NCBI GenBank assembly: GCA_021443545.1
Contig: JABUTU010000037.1
Location: 1-64,000, forward strand
Direction of reading: 5' to 3'
DNA: 64,000 bases
DNA from: Marinilabiliaceae bacterium
Lineage (GTDB): Bacteria; Bacteroidota; Bacteroidia; Bacteroidales; Marinilabiliaceae
Shown: positions 26,711 through 35,434 of the stretch, piece after piece
Layout of the letters: every line of letters starts with the position of its first letter
How positions within the stretch are numbered: position 1 is the first letter of the stretch
The notes under the pieces: generated by a model
What the model saw: only the letters and a program-made list of their open reading frames with translations
Databases searched by the model: none
Told to the model about the DNA's origin: nothing
Made by a program: the position numbers and the translations under genes

Positions 26711-27211
26711 ATGAAAACATTAATAGTAAAGGCAGTTGTAATGACGATAGTCATTCTTGCCGTAGGTATCGATGGAACAGCGCAAGGTCGTAACAATCGC
26801 ACGACAACCCGTCGTCAGACCACAACATACGCAGCACCAGCTCCTGCTAAGAGCCATGCAGCACCAAAACCTGCTGACGGAAAAATGCATAAGCCCGACA
26901 TGAAGGCTCCTCAGTTTCAAGCTCCTGCACCTAAGCCTCATGCACCTGTTCCGGCTCACAAACCTGCCCCAAAGCATGGTGGACACGCAATGGGTGGACA
27001 CCCAGCTCCACATTTTATTGCCCCTGTCTGTAATTGCCATCACTGTCGTCCCTATATGACTCACCACTATACAATAGGGGAGATTGTAGCAACTCTGCCG
27101 TGCGAATATACTCGAGTGTATATCAACGGAAACCTCTTCTTCAAGGCTCTTGGCATGATGCTCAGCCCTGTCTTTGTCGATGGTGCACTCCAATATATGG
27201 TAATGCAGTAG
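26711..27211 (+). CDS. secreted His/Pro-rich protein with a CNCHHC motif, function unknown
   Basis: 166 residues. A signal peptide (about residues 1-25, ending IDGTAQ) is followed by a low-complexity segment rich in Ala, Pro, His and Lys (about 37-105: APKPHAP, PAHKPAPKHGGHAMGG). Then comes VCNCHHCRPYMTHHYTIG, with three Cys and a run of His, and a hydrophobic C-terminal domain (EIVATLPCEYTRVYINGNLF). The C-terminal part faintly recalls DUF6515-like domains, from memory only. The His/Cys cluster suggests metal binding in the periplasm or on the surface. The motif is inference; no catalytic family is recognised. It has its own transcript with a hairpin after it. Confidence 0.7.
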   Translation: MKTLIVKAVVMTIVILAVGIDGTAQGRNNRTTTRRQTTTYAAPAPAKSHAAPKPADGKMHKPDMKAPQFQAPAPKPHAPVPAHKPAPKHGGHAMGGHPAPHFIAPVCNCHHCRPYMTHHYTIGEIVATLPCEYTRVYINGNLFFKALGMMLSPVFVDGALQYMVMQ

Positions 27212-27233
27212 ACAACAATATGCATATGTACTC

Positions 27234-27266
27234 AATGAGAATGTGTCGTTTAGATGCATTCTCATT
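27234..27266 (+). terminator. stem-loop after the His/Pro-rich gene
   Basis: AATGAGAATG (27234-27243) and CATTCTCATT (27257-27266) are exact complements around a 13-base loop. The following sequence has only two extra T, so termination may be weak. Confidence 0.55.
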
Positions 27267-27331
27267 TGGCGTAAGATGTATAATGGAATTGTCTGAACAG
27301 GAGAGTATTGATTATCCTCTATTCAAATAAG

Positions 27332-27362
27332 TTGGTAAGTTTTGTCAATTTTCATATATTTG
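27332..27362 (+). promoter_or_regulatory. promoter of the DUF502 gene
   Basis: TTG (27332-27334), a 20-base spacer and an exact TATATTTG (27355-27362), 23 bases upstream of the ATG at 27386. Confidence 0.75.
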
Positions 27363-27385
27363 CATGACGACTAAATTGAAATGAT

Positions 27386-27976
27386 ATGAAGAGATTTATT
27401 CAACTATTTCTGCAAGGATTGTTGTATACAATGCCAATAGCGGTCACCGTATGGTTGTTTGTATGGGCGGTACGACTGACCGACAGTATATTTAAGGGTA
27501 CATTTCTCGACAATATTTTAGTGTTTCCAGGTAGAGGAATCATCATTCTTCTGTGCCTTGTCACAGCCGTTGGATATTTTGCGCCAAAATTGATAACGCC
27601 GAGTATCTCGCATTGGTGGAAGGGATTCCTGAATAGGATGCCGTTTGTAAAACTTATCTATTCCTCTGTAAAAGATATTATGGAGGCCTTTGTAGGTAAG
27701 CAGAAGCGATTTGGAACGCCAGTCTTGGTGGCAATTGATAAGGATGGCATTCAGAACAGGTTAGGTTTCATAACATCAGAAGATCTCTCTAAGATAGGAA
27801 TAGATAATGGTATGATAAGTGTCTACATTCCCATATCGTATGGTATGTTTGGGGAGTTACTGATTGTTCCTGCAGCTCAAGTTAGAACACTTGACACATC
27901 TTCAGCTGAAGTGATGAAATTTATAGTCTCGGGAGGTGTCGTGAAGATTGAAGACTCAACCGAGAATCAAAAGTAA
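27386..27976 (+). CDS. DUF502 family membrane protein
   Basis: 196 residues with two membrane helices (about 8-30 and 48-68), then a soluble domain with PFVKLIYSSVKDIMEAF and the family's GFITSEDL and PISYGMFGELLIVPAAQV blocks. DUF502 proteins are widespread small membrane proteins of unknown biochemical role; plant homologues (COV1/LCV) affect Golgi and vascular development. The start is supported by the promoter at 27332. It is followed closely by an SLOG-like gene (49 bases between stop and preferred ATG), so the two are probably one transcript. Confidence 0.9.
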   Translation: MKRFIQLFLQGLLYTMPIAVTVWLFVWAVRLTDSIFKGTFLDNILVFPGRGIIILLCLVTAVGYFAPKLITPSISHWWKGFLNRMPFVKLIYSSVKDIMEAFVGKQKRFGTPVLVAIDKDGIQNRLGFITSEDLSKIGIDNGMISVYIPISYGMFGELLIVPAAQVRTLDTSSAEVMKFIVSGGVVKIEDSTENQK

Positions 27977-28025
27977 GAATATCTCTCAAGAGCAAGGTTC
28001 TGAGAATTTTTGGCAGATAACAACT

Positions 28026-28844
28026 ATGAGTGATAACATAACCGATATTACCAAGAAATTTAAAATAACAGGAAATTTCAATCTTATCTATTCCAATAAG
28101 ATAAAGACATTTCTCTGTTCCCGGATAGTACCAAATATGTTGGTTGACAGAATTTTGGAGTGGGCCTCTTCAATTGATGCCAATGAATATTGTGTTGTAT
28201 GTGGTAACCAGACGCATATCGAGTTTGAAGTCATTGAGAGACTACTCAAGGGGAATGTGCCTGTCATATTAGTTCTTTCAACCAGAGCTCCCGAAACCTT
28301 TCAAGAGGAGGTTGAAAAAGCCTTGTCGGAGAATCGAATTCTTATCTTTTCGCAGCCAGACGATGAGAAGATTAGCACAGTGACATCTCAATATCGGAAT
28401 GAGTTGATGTTTGAGCTTGCAAATGACGGGATAGTGGTAGGATTTTGTTCAAGAGGTGGAAACCTGGCACAGCAGACTATGTTCAGGGATGACGTGACTT
28501 ATCTGACTGATTATAAGATGCTGGATGAGTCGGCTGACTACGATTTATGGAAAAAGTCGTTTCAGGCGTCGGACAATAGCATGATTACTCTTCAGGCAAA
28601 AACAGTAAGGGGGGTGACCAATTATGTATCGCTAACCAAAGCTTTTCGCAGGCAGGGGAGTGGAGAGGTTGAGTATCAGACAATCAATTTTTTAGAGCGC
28701 GACTTAAAGCAACTATATTCATTCTTAGGGCAAGCTGTTGATGCTATTGAGATTCAGGAGATGACACACCGAAACCGTTCGTCACAAAAAAATGGCATTG
28801 ATTATAAATCAGAATCAGGTGACAGGATGCCGTGGGACGATTAG
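28026..28844 (+). CDS. SLOG/DprA-like Rossmann-fold protein
   Basis: I prefer the ATG at 28026 (MSDNITDITKKF, 272 residues); the frame continues upstream to 27948 but only into the DUF502 gene. The core pattern matches SLOG proteins: CVVCGNQTHIEFEVIERLLKG, then PVILVLSTRAPETF, EKALSENRILIFS, RNELMFELANDGIVVGFCSRGGN. These are the positions where DprA and related proteins bind nucleotide or DNA. The protein lacks DprA's winged-helix tail. A polar C-terminal tail ends SGDRMPWDD, an acidic/aromatic end that vaguely recalls SSB tails. SLOG proteins sense nucleotide ligands or handle DNA; the role here is unknown. It converges with dus and overlaps its stop. Confidence 0.6.
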   Translation: MSDNITDITKKFKITGNFNLIYSNKIKTFLCSRIVPNMLVDRILEWASSIDANEYCVVCGNQTHIEFEVIERLLKGNVPVILVLSTRAPETFQEEVEKALSENRILIFSQPDDEKISTVTSQYRNELMFELANDGIVVGFCSRGGNLAQQTMFRDDVTYLTDYKMLDESADYDLWKKSFQASDNSMITLQAKTVRGVTNYVSLTKAFRRQGSGEVEYQTINFLERDLKQLYSFLGQAVDAIEIQEMTHRNRSSQKNGIDYKSESGDRMPWDD

Positions 28845-29851
28845 ACAGAGAAGTCGGATGTCTTGCCATTGTCGCACCAGCGAACAGCTATCTCGTCGAG
28901 AATAGCTTTCAATTCATCGGCATGTTCCTCCCTCAGCATACGAATCTTTGTCTCCCTAAAATCATACAGTCCCTTAAAAGCTATTGCGAGATGACGTCGG
29001 ACGTGTAGTATCGCTTTTCGTTCGTCGCCAATCCAATTTATAGTCTCATCTAATTCGCGCTTCAAGATATCAACCAACCCCTTTATTGTCATAGGAGGAA
29101 GCTTTTCACCAGTGTCGAGGTAGTGTCTGACTTCTGAGAATATCCATGGTTTTCCTATTGCAGCGCGTCCTATCATAATGGCATCCACTCCATATCTGTT
29201 GAATGCTGTCCGAGCTCCCTCAGGCGTTGTTATGTCACCATTACCAATAATTGGGATGTGCATACGTGGGTTATTCTTGACTTCGCCGATGAGTGTCCAG
29301 TCGGCAGAACCTGTGTACATTTGGGCACGAGTCCTGCCATGTATGGTAAGAGCAGATATCCCGACATCTTGAAGACGTTCTGCCGTATCAACGATGAATT
29401 TTGACTTGTCGTCCCATCCAAGTCGAGTCTTGACTGTCACTGGGGTGTGGTCAACAGCATTGACAATCTGACGAGTCATCTCGACAAGCTTGGGTATATC
29501 CTTCAGCATTCCGGCACCAGCACCTTTTCCTGCAATTTTCTTGACAGGACAGCCGAAATTAATATCGATAATATCTGGTTTTGTACTCTCAACAATCTTT
29601 GCAGCCTCAACCATAGGCTCAATCTCCCTGCCGTATATCTGAACACCAACGGGTCGCTCGCTATCCAGAATATTTAATTTTTTCATTGACGAGTCGACGT
29701 CCCTGATTATAGCATCGGCATTGACAAACTCTGTATACATGAGATTTGCGCATGCCTCCTTGCACAATTTGCGGAATGGAATATCTGTGACGTCTTCCAT
29801 TGGAGCAAGTAATATAGGCTCAAATCCGAGGTCGAGATTGTCTATTTTCAT
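28841..29851 (-). CDS. dus: tRNA-dihydrouridine synthase, DusB-like
   Basis: The start is the ATG at 29851 (MKIDNLDLGFEPILLAPMEDVTDIPFRK, 28 residues at the N-terminus of a 336-residue protein); the frame upstream to 30094 is non-conserved and runs into the divergent gene's 5' region. It has the FMN-binding TIM barrel, with NFGCPVKKIAGKGAGAG carrying the catalytic Cys, and IPIIGNGDI, DAIMIGRAAIGKPW for FMN-phosphate binding. The C-terminal helical domain (LHVRRHLAIAF) binds tRNA. It reduces uridine to dihydrouridine in tRNA D-loops. The stop codon shares bases with the convergent SLOG gene. Confidence 0.95.
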   Translation of the reverse strand: MKIDNLDLGFEPILLAPMEDVTDIPFRKLCKEACANLMYTEFVNADAIIRDVDSSMKKLNILDSERPVGVQIYGREIEPMVEAAKIVESTKPDIIDINFGCPVKKIAGKGAGAGMLKDIPKLVEMTRQIVNAVDHTPVTVKTRLGWDDKSKFIVDTAERLQDVGISALTIHGRTRAQMYTGSADWTLIGEVKNNPRMHIPIIGNGDITTPEGARTAFNRYGVDAIMIGRAAIGKPWIFSEVRHYLDTGEKLPPMTIKGLVDILKRELDETINWIGDERKAILHVRRHLAIAFKGLYDFRETKIRMLREEHADELKAILDEIAVRWCDNGKTSDFSV

Positions 29852-29947
29852 GGTATAAATTGTTGTCGTTAAATTAGTGTGCGAAAATAAACATTTCTTT
29901 TTGTAATTTCGTGCGCATTTTAGAAAGACACGATAATTGAAAGAAAA

Positions 29948-31177
29948 TTGGACACAATTATATCTATAACTGGACTTGGATATGTGGGGCGACCGCTTAT
30001 GATGTCGTTTTTGGAGAGCGGCTATCAGGTAGTAGCCTACGATATAAATGATAGTACTGTAGAGAGATTGTCTCGTGATATTGAGGAAAAGCACCCAGAA
30101 CTATCTGAACGACTCTGCGTAACAAGTGACTCTTTACTCTTGAAGAGGGCAACGTTTCATATCGTAGCTGTGCCTACGCCTACTGCTGAGAATAATAAGC
30201 CAGATCTATCATGCCTAAAGGGAGCGTGTGAAGCAATAGGACCAAATCTTAAGAGGGGTGACATTGTAGTTTTTGAGAGTACGACATATCCCGGATGTAC
30301 AGAGGAGTATTGTTTGCCCATTCTCCTTGCGGGTGCGTCGGAGGAAGCCTCACTCGACATACACGTAGGTTATAGTCCTGAAAGAATCAATCCTGGAGAT
30401 GATGCTCATAATGTCAAAAGCGTTGTAAAGGTCATCTCAGCTCAGGACGCAGAAACGCTTAAGGTCGTAAAGGAAGTCTACTCCACAATATGTCCGGCTG
30501 GAGTGTACGAGGCAAGGTCAATAAGAGTGGCTGAAGCCTCAAAACTGCTTGAGAATGTACAGCGAGATGTCAATATTGCCTTGATGAATGAGTTTGCCAC
30601 CATTTTAAGGAGCGATAAAATAGATATTCAGGATGTTCTTGATGTTGCCTCTACAAAGTGGAATTTCGTGAATGTACGGCCAGGACTCGTTGGCGGTCAT
30701 TGCATTGCGGTGGATCCATACTATTTTATAGACTACGCACAAAAGATGGGGGAAGAGGCAAGAGTGACCTCTTCAGCTCGAGAAACAAATAGTCGTGTGG
30801 TACTTAGAATTGCTGAGCGTATCGCAAACGAGGTTGCAAGAGGAGAACGACGAGGATTGAGAGTACTTATTATGGGTATGACATATAAACCAGACGTAGA
30901 TGACGTCAGGAATAGTCAGAGCATAGTCTTGTATAACATAATGAGTAATGATGCGTCAGGGTTGTACGGAAGTGTAGAGACACATGACCCCTATGTGAAG
31001 AAAACAGATATTAAAGGTAAATATGACGTTATTGTAATAACCACGCCACATAGGGAGTATATCGACATGGGAGAGTCGGTCGTCGAGTCGCTTCTTAATC
31101 CTATGGGCATAGTATTTGATGTGACTGGTCGCTTTAAGGGGCTTGAAGGACGAGGAATAAGGACGATGAGATTGTAG
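29948..31177 (+). CDS. UDP-N-acetylhexosamine 6-dehydrogenase, WbpA/TviB type
   Basis: 409 residues if initiated at TTG 29948 (MDTIISITGLGYVGRP); no ATG or GTG lies upstream in frame and the dinucleotide fold would be lost with a later start. GLGYVG is the NAD-binding loop. YSPERINPGDDAHN and the catalytic-Cys block GGHCIAVDPYYF fit UDP-GlcNAc/GalNAc/ManNAc dehydrogenases rather than UDP-glucose dehydrogenase. The C-terminal domain has GMTYKPDVDDVRNSQS. It oxidises C6 of a UDP-HexNAc twice to give a UDP-uronic acid for surface polysaccharide. It stands apart from the glycosyltransferase clusters, between dus and tonB. Confidence 0.87.
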   Translation: MDTIISITGLGYVGRPLMMSFLESGYQVVAYDINDSTVERLSRDIEEKHPELSERLCVTSDSLLLKRATFHIVAVPTPTAENNKPDLSCLKGACEAIGPNLKRGDIVVFESTTYPGCTEEYCLPILLAGASEEASLDIHVGYSPERINPGDDAHNVKSVVKVISAQDAETLKVVKEVYSTICPAGVYEARSIRVAEASKLLENVQRDVNIALMNEFATILRSDKIDIQDVLDVASTKWNFVNVRPGLVGGHCIAVDPYYFIDYAQKMGEEARVTSSARETNSRVVLRIAERIANEVARGERRGLRVLIMGMTYKPDVDDVRNSQSIVLYNIMSNDASGLYGSVETHDPYVKKTDIKGKYDVIVITTPHREYIDMGESVVESLLNPMGIVFDVTGRFKGLEGRGIRTMRL

Positions 31178-31327
31178 AGTTTCAAGACTTTAAGGTGTTG
31201 ATATACAATACTATGACAAATATTTTTTGTCGATCTTATAAAAAAGTGACTTGACAAGCACATTATCACAAAAAAAAAGTATAACTTGCATTCGCTTAGA
31301 AGACTTGACTTGATATAAACAAAACGG

Positions 31328-31345
31328 CATTTGTGAAAGCAAATG
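31328..31345 (+). promoter_or_regulatory. inverted repeat in the tonB leader
   Basis: CATTTG (31328-31333) and CAAATG (31340-31345) pair around TGAAAG, ending 18 bases before the tonB ATG. It could be a small leader hairpin. The promoter is unclear; TAACTTGC near 31280 is an imperfect -7 match. Confidence 0.35.
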
Positions 31346-31363
31346 TCACAAAAGTTTAATCTT

Positions 31364-32050
31364 ATGGAAATCAAAAAATCACCTAAGGCTGACCTTGAAA
31401 ACAAGAAGGGTTTGTTTACGGAGATTGGTTTGGCCGTAGTTCTCGCCTGCACCCTTGGTGCTTTTGAGTACTCGTCTAAAGCAGCCGACATAGACGTTGC
31501 TTCCTTGCCTGATGAGGTTGTCGTAGAAGAGGAGATGGTTCCAGTAACCACACAAGATGAGATAAAACCACCGCCACCACCGCCACCACCAAAGATGGCA
31601 GAGGTGTTGAATATTGTAACTGACGATACCGATATTAGTGACGAACTTGAAGTTCTTGATACAGAGGCTACGGAAGAGACGGAGATTGAGTTTCGCGAGG
31701 TAGTAGCTGAGGAGGAGGCTGAAGAGGTTTCGGATGAGGTATTTGTAATTGTTGAGCAGATGCCTGTATTCCCAGGTGGAGACGCTCAACTTCGCAAGTA
31801 TCTTGCTGAGAGTGTAAAATACCCTGTGATAGCTGCAGAGAATGGTATTCAGGGGCGTGTATTTGTTTCGTTCGTTGTGAACCAGAAGGGTGAGGTTACC
31901 AATGTAAAGGTAGCACGTCCGTTCGATCCCAACCTCGATAAAGAGGCTGTTCGAGTGGTTCAATCAATGCCTAAATGGGCACCAGGTATGCAACGAGGTA
32001 AACCAGTGAAGGTTTCTTATACAGTTCCGATTAACTTCGTGCTCCAATAA
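31364..32050 (+). CDS. tonB: TonB family energy-transducing protein
   Basis: I use the ATG at 31364 (MEIKKSPKADLENKK, 228 residues), since that N-terminus is strongly conserved in Bacteroidota TonB proteins; a frame from 31343 is 7 residues longer. After a short cytoplasmic part is one membrane helix (about residues 17-35), then a periplasmic stretch with a run of eight Pro and a Glu-rich spacer, and the TonB C-terminal domain from about 135 (FPGGDAQLRKYLAESVKYP; GIQGRVFVSFVV; VSYTVPINF). It couples the ExbB/ExbD proton-motive motor to outer-membrane receptors; exbB/exbD are not in this window. Monocistronic, with a strong terminator. Confidence 0.9.
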   Translation: MEIKKSPKADLENKKGLFTEIGLAVVLACTLGAFEYSSKAADIDVASLPDEVVVEEEMVPVTTQDEIKPPPPPPPPKMAEVLNIVTDDTDISDELEVLDTEATEETEIEFREVVAEEEAEEVSDEVFVIVEQMPVFPGGDAQLRKYLAESVKYPVIAAENGIQGRVFVSFVVNQKGEVTNVKVARPFDPNLDKEAVRVVQSMPKWAPGMQRGKPVKVSYTVPINFVLQ

Positions 32051-32065
32051 TAGAGGTGTAGACAA

Positions 32066-32102
32066 TAAAAAGCCACTATAGGTTCTCCTATAGTGGTTTT
32101 TT
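32066..32102 (+). terminator. intrinsic terminator of tonB
   Basis: CCACTATAGG (32073-32082) and CCTATAGTGG (32087-32096) form a perfect stem with loop TTCT, followed by six T and preceded by five A, so it may work both ways. Confidence 0.93.
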
Positions 32103-32161
32103 GTCTCTGTACATCTCTATTTTCTTCTTTTTATCATTGGTATTAAGTATAATTAATTCAT

Positions 32162-32169
32162 TATCTTTG
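32162..32169 (+). promoter_or_regulatory. -7 box of the mreC operon
   Basis: TATCTTTG is an exact -7 match 44 bases upstream of the mreC ATG; a TTG lies 22 bases upstream of it, slightly long spacing. It provides mreC-mreD-mrdA-rodA with a promoter of its own. Confidence 0.6.
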
Positions 32170-32213
32170 CACATGTTTGACGCTGAGATAAGTGCAAGCG
32201 AATTTGTGTTTAG

Positions 32214-33062
32214 ATGCGAAACTTTATATATTTTATAATACGACATTCCACAACGTTCTTTTTTATTCTTTTAGAAGCGTTGTGTATAATGCTTGTCTTT
32301 ACCTATAACGACTATCAGCAGTCGAAGTACCTATCGTCTGCAAATGTCATCGGTTCATCTCTCTATTCTATGCAGAATAGCGTATATGGTTATTTTCGTC
32401 TCTCTGAGGAGAATGAAAAACTCGTAAGGGAGAATGTGGCATTGCGTAATCAGATGGATATGATGTATGCGAAGATGCGTGAGATGACAGATTCAACCTT
32501 TATTTTACGCGAATTACCCCAGCAGAAAATGATTTTTAGGGATGCGAAGGTCCTAAAGTCGTCAACCAATAGAATGCACAACTATATTACAATAGACAGG
32601 GGCAAGACTGGGGGCGTAATGGAGGATATGGTAGCTATAGATGGTGAGACAGGTGGTGTGGTTGGACTTGTTACAGCAACTTCAGATAATTTTGCAATAA
32701 TACTTCCGATTATTAATACCTCGTTCCGACTCTCAGCAAAACTCAAAGAGTCGAACTTCAGGGGGCAGCTTGTCTGGAATGGAGTTTTTGACGATAGGGT
32801 CATATTGAATGACATACCTGAGCATGCATCAGTGCATGTCGGTGATTCCATTGTTACAAGTGGATCCTCAAGTTTCTTCCCTGAGGGTATATTGGTAGGA
32901 GTCGTCTCGGAAGTGGAGATGGATAATAACGGGGGATTCTATAGACTCGAGGTGAAGTTGTCGACCGACTTTAACTCCATTTACAACGTTGAGATTATTG
33001 AAAACTTGCAATTGGAAGAGCAGACGAATCTTGAACAATCGCAGATGCAGGAAGAAGAATAG
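32214..33062 (+). CDS. mreC: rod shape-determining protein MreC
   Basis: 282 residues. One N-terminal membrane helix (about 12-30), then a coiled coil (about 60-95, LREN-type heptads), then the beta-sandwich domain with VIGLVTATSDNFAIILPIIN and VVTSGSSSFFPEGILVG. MreC is an inner-membrane, periplasmic scaffold of the elongasome that organises PBP2 and RodA. A Gln/Glu-rich tail (residues 265-282) follows. It heads the operon mreC-mreD-mrdA-rodA, but no mreB is found upstream; tonB sits there instead. Confidence 0.93.
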   Translation: MRNFIYFIIRHSTTFFFILLEALCIMLVFTYNDYQQSKYLSSANVIGSSLYSMQNSVYGYFRLSEENEKLVRENVALRNQMDMMYAKMREMTDSTFILRELPQQKMIFRDAKVLKSSTNRMHNYITIDRGKTGGVMEDMVAIDGETGGVVGLVTATSDNFAIILPIINTSFRLSAKLKESNFRGQLVWNGVFDDRVILNDIPEHASVHVGDSIVTSGSSSFFPEGILVGVVSEVEMDNNGGFYRLEVKLSTDFNSIYNVEIIENLQLEEQTNLEQSQMQEEE

Positions 33063-33077
33063 CTAAAGGAAGAGACA

Positions 33078-33599
33078 ATGACAAATTCACAGAACATCAT
33101 ACGACTATTATTGTTGTTTATCATACTTGTTTTATTGCAAGTTGTGATATTCAACAACTTGGATTTTTTGGGATTCATCAACCCATATCCATATATATTA
33201 TTGGTTATGAGCATGCCATTTGGTGTTTCAACCTCATTTCTGATGATAATAGGATTTGGTATCGGTTTGACAATCGATATGTTCAGTAACACTCCAGGAA
33301 TGCATGCGGGTTCGTGTGTGTTGCTTGCTTATCTGCGTCCTTGGATTTTGAAACTGATAGCTCTGCATGACGACTATAAGACAGGAAATCTTCCGTCCTC
33401 TGCCTCGTACGGAGGTATGTGGTATTTGAAATATACAATATTGTGTGTCTCTATTCATCATGTTGTCCTCTTCTGTTTTGAGCAGATTGACACCATACTA
33501 TGGTGGCCAACATTATTGAGAATTATTCTCAGCATTGCCGCCTCCATTGTAATAATCTATGTCTCACAGATTTTTATTAGAATAGGTGGTCGGGAATAA
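33078..33599 (+). CDS. mreD: rod shape-determining protein MreD
   Basis: 173 residues with about five to six hydrophobic segments and FNNLDFLGFINPYPYILLVMSMPF (24 residues, 27-50) typical of MreD. It is a small polytopic membrane partner of MreC in the elongasome. It follows mreC by 15 bases, and its stop TAA overlaps the mrdA start as TAATG, consistent with translational coupling. Confidence 0.88.
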   Translation: MTNSQNIIRLLLLFIILVLLQVVIFNNLDFLGFINPYPYILLVMSMPFGVSTSFLMIIGFGIGLTIDMFSNTPGMHAGSCVLLAYLRPWILKLIALHDDYKTGNLPSSASYGGMWYLKYTILCVSIHHVVLFCFEQIDTILWWPTLLRIILSIAASIVIIYVSQIFIRIGGRE

Positions 33600-35434
33600 T
33601 GGAGTATCGTAGGCACATAATCGCATTTGTGATGATATTGATAGGGCTATGTATGATAGCCCGTTTAGCCTATGTTCAGCTATTCGACAGTACCTACAAA
33701 CTATCGGCCGATAGCAACTCGAGGCGCAAGGTTACGCAGTACCCGTCGCGCGGTCTCATTTACGATCGTAATGGTAAACTGCTGGTCTCGAATGAGGCTT
33801 ACTACGATATTATGGTTGTTCCGCGGGAGGTCCATGAGTTCGACAGCCTTGATTTCTGTCAGACTGTAGGCATCGATATGCCTATGTTACGAGACCTATT
33901 CAAAGAGATGAGGCTGAATATTCGTCGTCGACGGGCTTCAGTCCATAAACCTTATCAGTTTATCAGACAATTATCGAGTGAACGTTACGCAGTCTTGCAA
34001 GAGAAACTATACCGCTTAGATGGTTTTTATGCTCAGCGACGCACTCTTCGTAAATATGAGTACCCAGCTGCAGCGCATGTGCTTGGATATGTAGGGGAGG
34101 TTAATGAGAATGTAATAAAGAACGACCCATACTATGCTCAGGGCGACTATATCGGCATCTCAGGTATTGAGAGCTCTTTTGAGAGTGATCTGAGAGGTCA
34201 GAAGGGTGTCAATTATCTAATGGTCGATGTTCTTGGCCGGCAAAAGGGCGAGTTTCGTGGAGGTGCGTATGATACAGTTGCTATCTCTGGAAAAGACCTG
34301 ACTCTGAGTCTGGATATTGAACTTCAGATGTATGGCGAGCGACTTATGGCGGGAAAGACGGGAAGTATTGTAGCGATAAAACCGCAGACGGGTGAGATTC
34401 TATGTATGGTTTCAGCGCCCTCTTATGATCCGTCATTGTTGATAGGACGCGACCGTTCGGTTAATTTTCCTCTCTTGAGCTCAGATCCTCAGAAACCGCT
34501 TTTTAATAGAGCCATTCAAGCTTGGTATCCACCAGGTTCGACATTCAAGACTATAAATGCCCTCATTGGTATGCAAGAGGGTGTGGTTACACCTGAGACT
34601 CGTTATCCATGTGCTTATGGATATACTATAGGTCGTTTCCACATGGGATGTCATGGACATGCCTCGCCTCTTAACCTGCGGCAATCTATCCAGAATTCTT
34701 GTAATGGTTACTATGCCTATGAGTTCAGGGCAATACTTGATAATAAGAAATATGAGAGTGTTGGTGCCTCATTAGATAATTGGAAGGATTATCTTGTGCG
34801 TTTCGGATTAGGCTATAGACTCGGTATAGATATAGCCAATGAGAACAGAGGTTTTGTTCCGAATGCTGCCTATTATGACAAGGCGAAGGGTAAGGGATGG
34901 ACCTCCTTAGGTGTCGTCTCACTCTCTATTGGGCAGGGAGAGTTGTTACTGACACCTATTCAGATGGCTAATGTTGCCGCTATCATCAGTAATAAGGGTT
35001 GGTTCTACACTCCGCATGTAGTTCATCATATAGAGGAAACAGATATAGCTTCGCAGTATACAACCAAGCATTTTGTGGGAATAGATACCACCTATTTTTC
35101 TGTTGTTCAGGATGGTATGGAGATGGCAGTGTGGGGCACAGATGGCGGTACAGCAAGGGCTGCTCAGATTCCTGATATACGGATATGTGGTAAGACCGGG
35201 ACAGCGCAGAATCCGCATGGTAAAGACCATTCCATCTTCATGTCTTTCGCACCAAAGGATGACCCTCAGATTGCGATTTCCGTATATGTTGAGAATGCAG
35301 GTTTTGGTGCAACATGGGCTGCCCCAATTGCAAGTTTAATGGTTGAAAAGTATGTTAATGGCTCAATAAAGCCTGAAAGAGAATATATAGAAAAGAGAAT
35401 ACTTGAGACGCAATTGAATGGAGTACAACCTTAG
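33599..35434 (+). CDS. mrdA: penicillin-binding protein 2, elongasome transpeptidase
   Basis: 611 residues. A membrane helix near the N-terminus (about 8-28) is followed by the dimerisation/pedestal domain (RGLIYDRNGKLLVSNE near residue 45) and the transpeptidase domain. The active-site motifs are SxxK in PPGSTFKTIN, SxN in QNSCNGYY and KTG in CGKTGTAQNP. It cross-links peptidoglycan during side-wall growth and works with the glycosyltransferase RodA, whose gene overlaps it by 17 bases. No unusual feature. Confidence 0.95.
   Translation: MEYRRHIIAFVMILIGLCMIARLAYVQLFDSTYKLSADSNSRRKVTQYPSRGLIYDRNGKLLVSNEAYYDIMVVPREVHEFDSLDFCQTVGIDMPMLRDLFKEMRLNIRRRRASVHKPYQFIRQLSSERYAVLQEKLYRLDGFYAQRRTLRKYEYPAAAHVLGYVGEVNENVIKNDPYYAQGDYIGISGIESSFESDLRGQKGVNYLMVDVLGRQKGEFRGGAYDTVAISGKDLTLSLDIELQMYGERLMAGKTGSIVAIKPQTGEILCMVSAPSYDPSLLIGRDRSVNFPLLSSDPQKPLFNRAIQAWYPPGSTFKTINALIGMQEGVVTPETRYPCAYGYTIGRFHMGCHGHASPLNLRQSIQNSCNGYYAYEFRAILDNKKYESVGASLDNWKDYLVRFGLGYRLGIDIANENRGFVPNAAYYDKAKGKGWTSLGVVSLSIGQGELLLTPIQMANVAAIISNKGWFYTPHVVHHIEETDIASQYTTKHFVGIDTTYFSVVQDGMEMAVWGTDGGTARAAQIPDIRICGKTGTAQNPHGKDHSIFMSFAPKDDPQIAISVYVENAGFGATWAAPIASLMVEKYVNGSIKPEREYIEKRILETQLNGVQP

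Noticed and set aside
26720..27265. 181-codon frame opposite the His/Pro-rich gene
   Set aside because: It is Cys/Arg/Ser rich only because the sense strand is Ala/Pro/His rich. The sense frame has a signal peptide.
29852..30094. N-terminal extension of dus by 81 codons
   Set aside because: The extra sequence has no family likeness and enters the divergent UDP-sugar dehydrogenase gene. The ATG at 29851 starts the FMN-binding domain.
31379..31963. 194-codon frame opposite tonB
   Set aside because: A Trp-rich run is the complement of the Pro repeat codons; there is no sign of a real protein.
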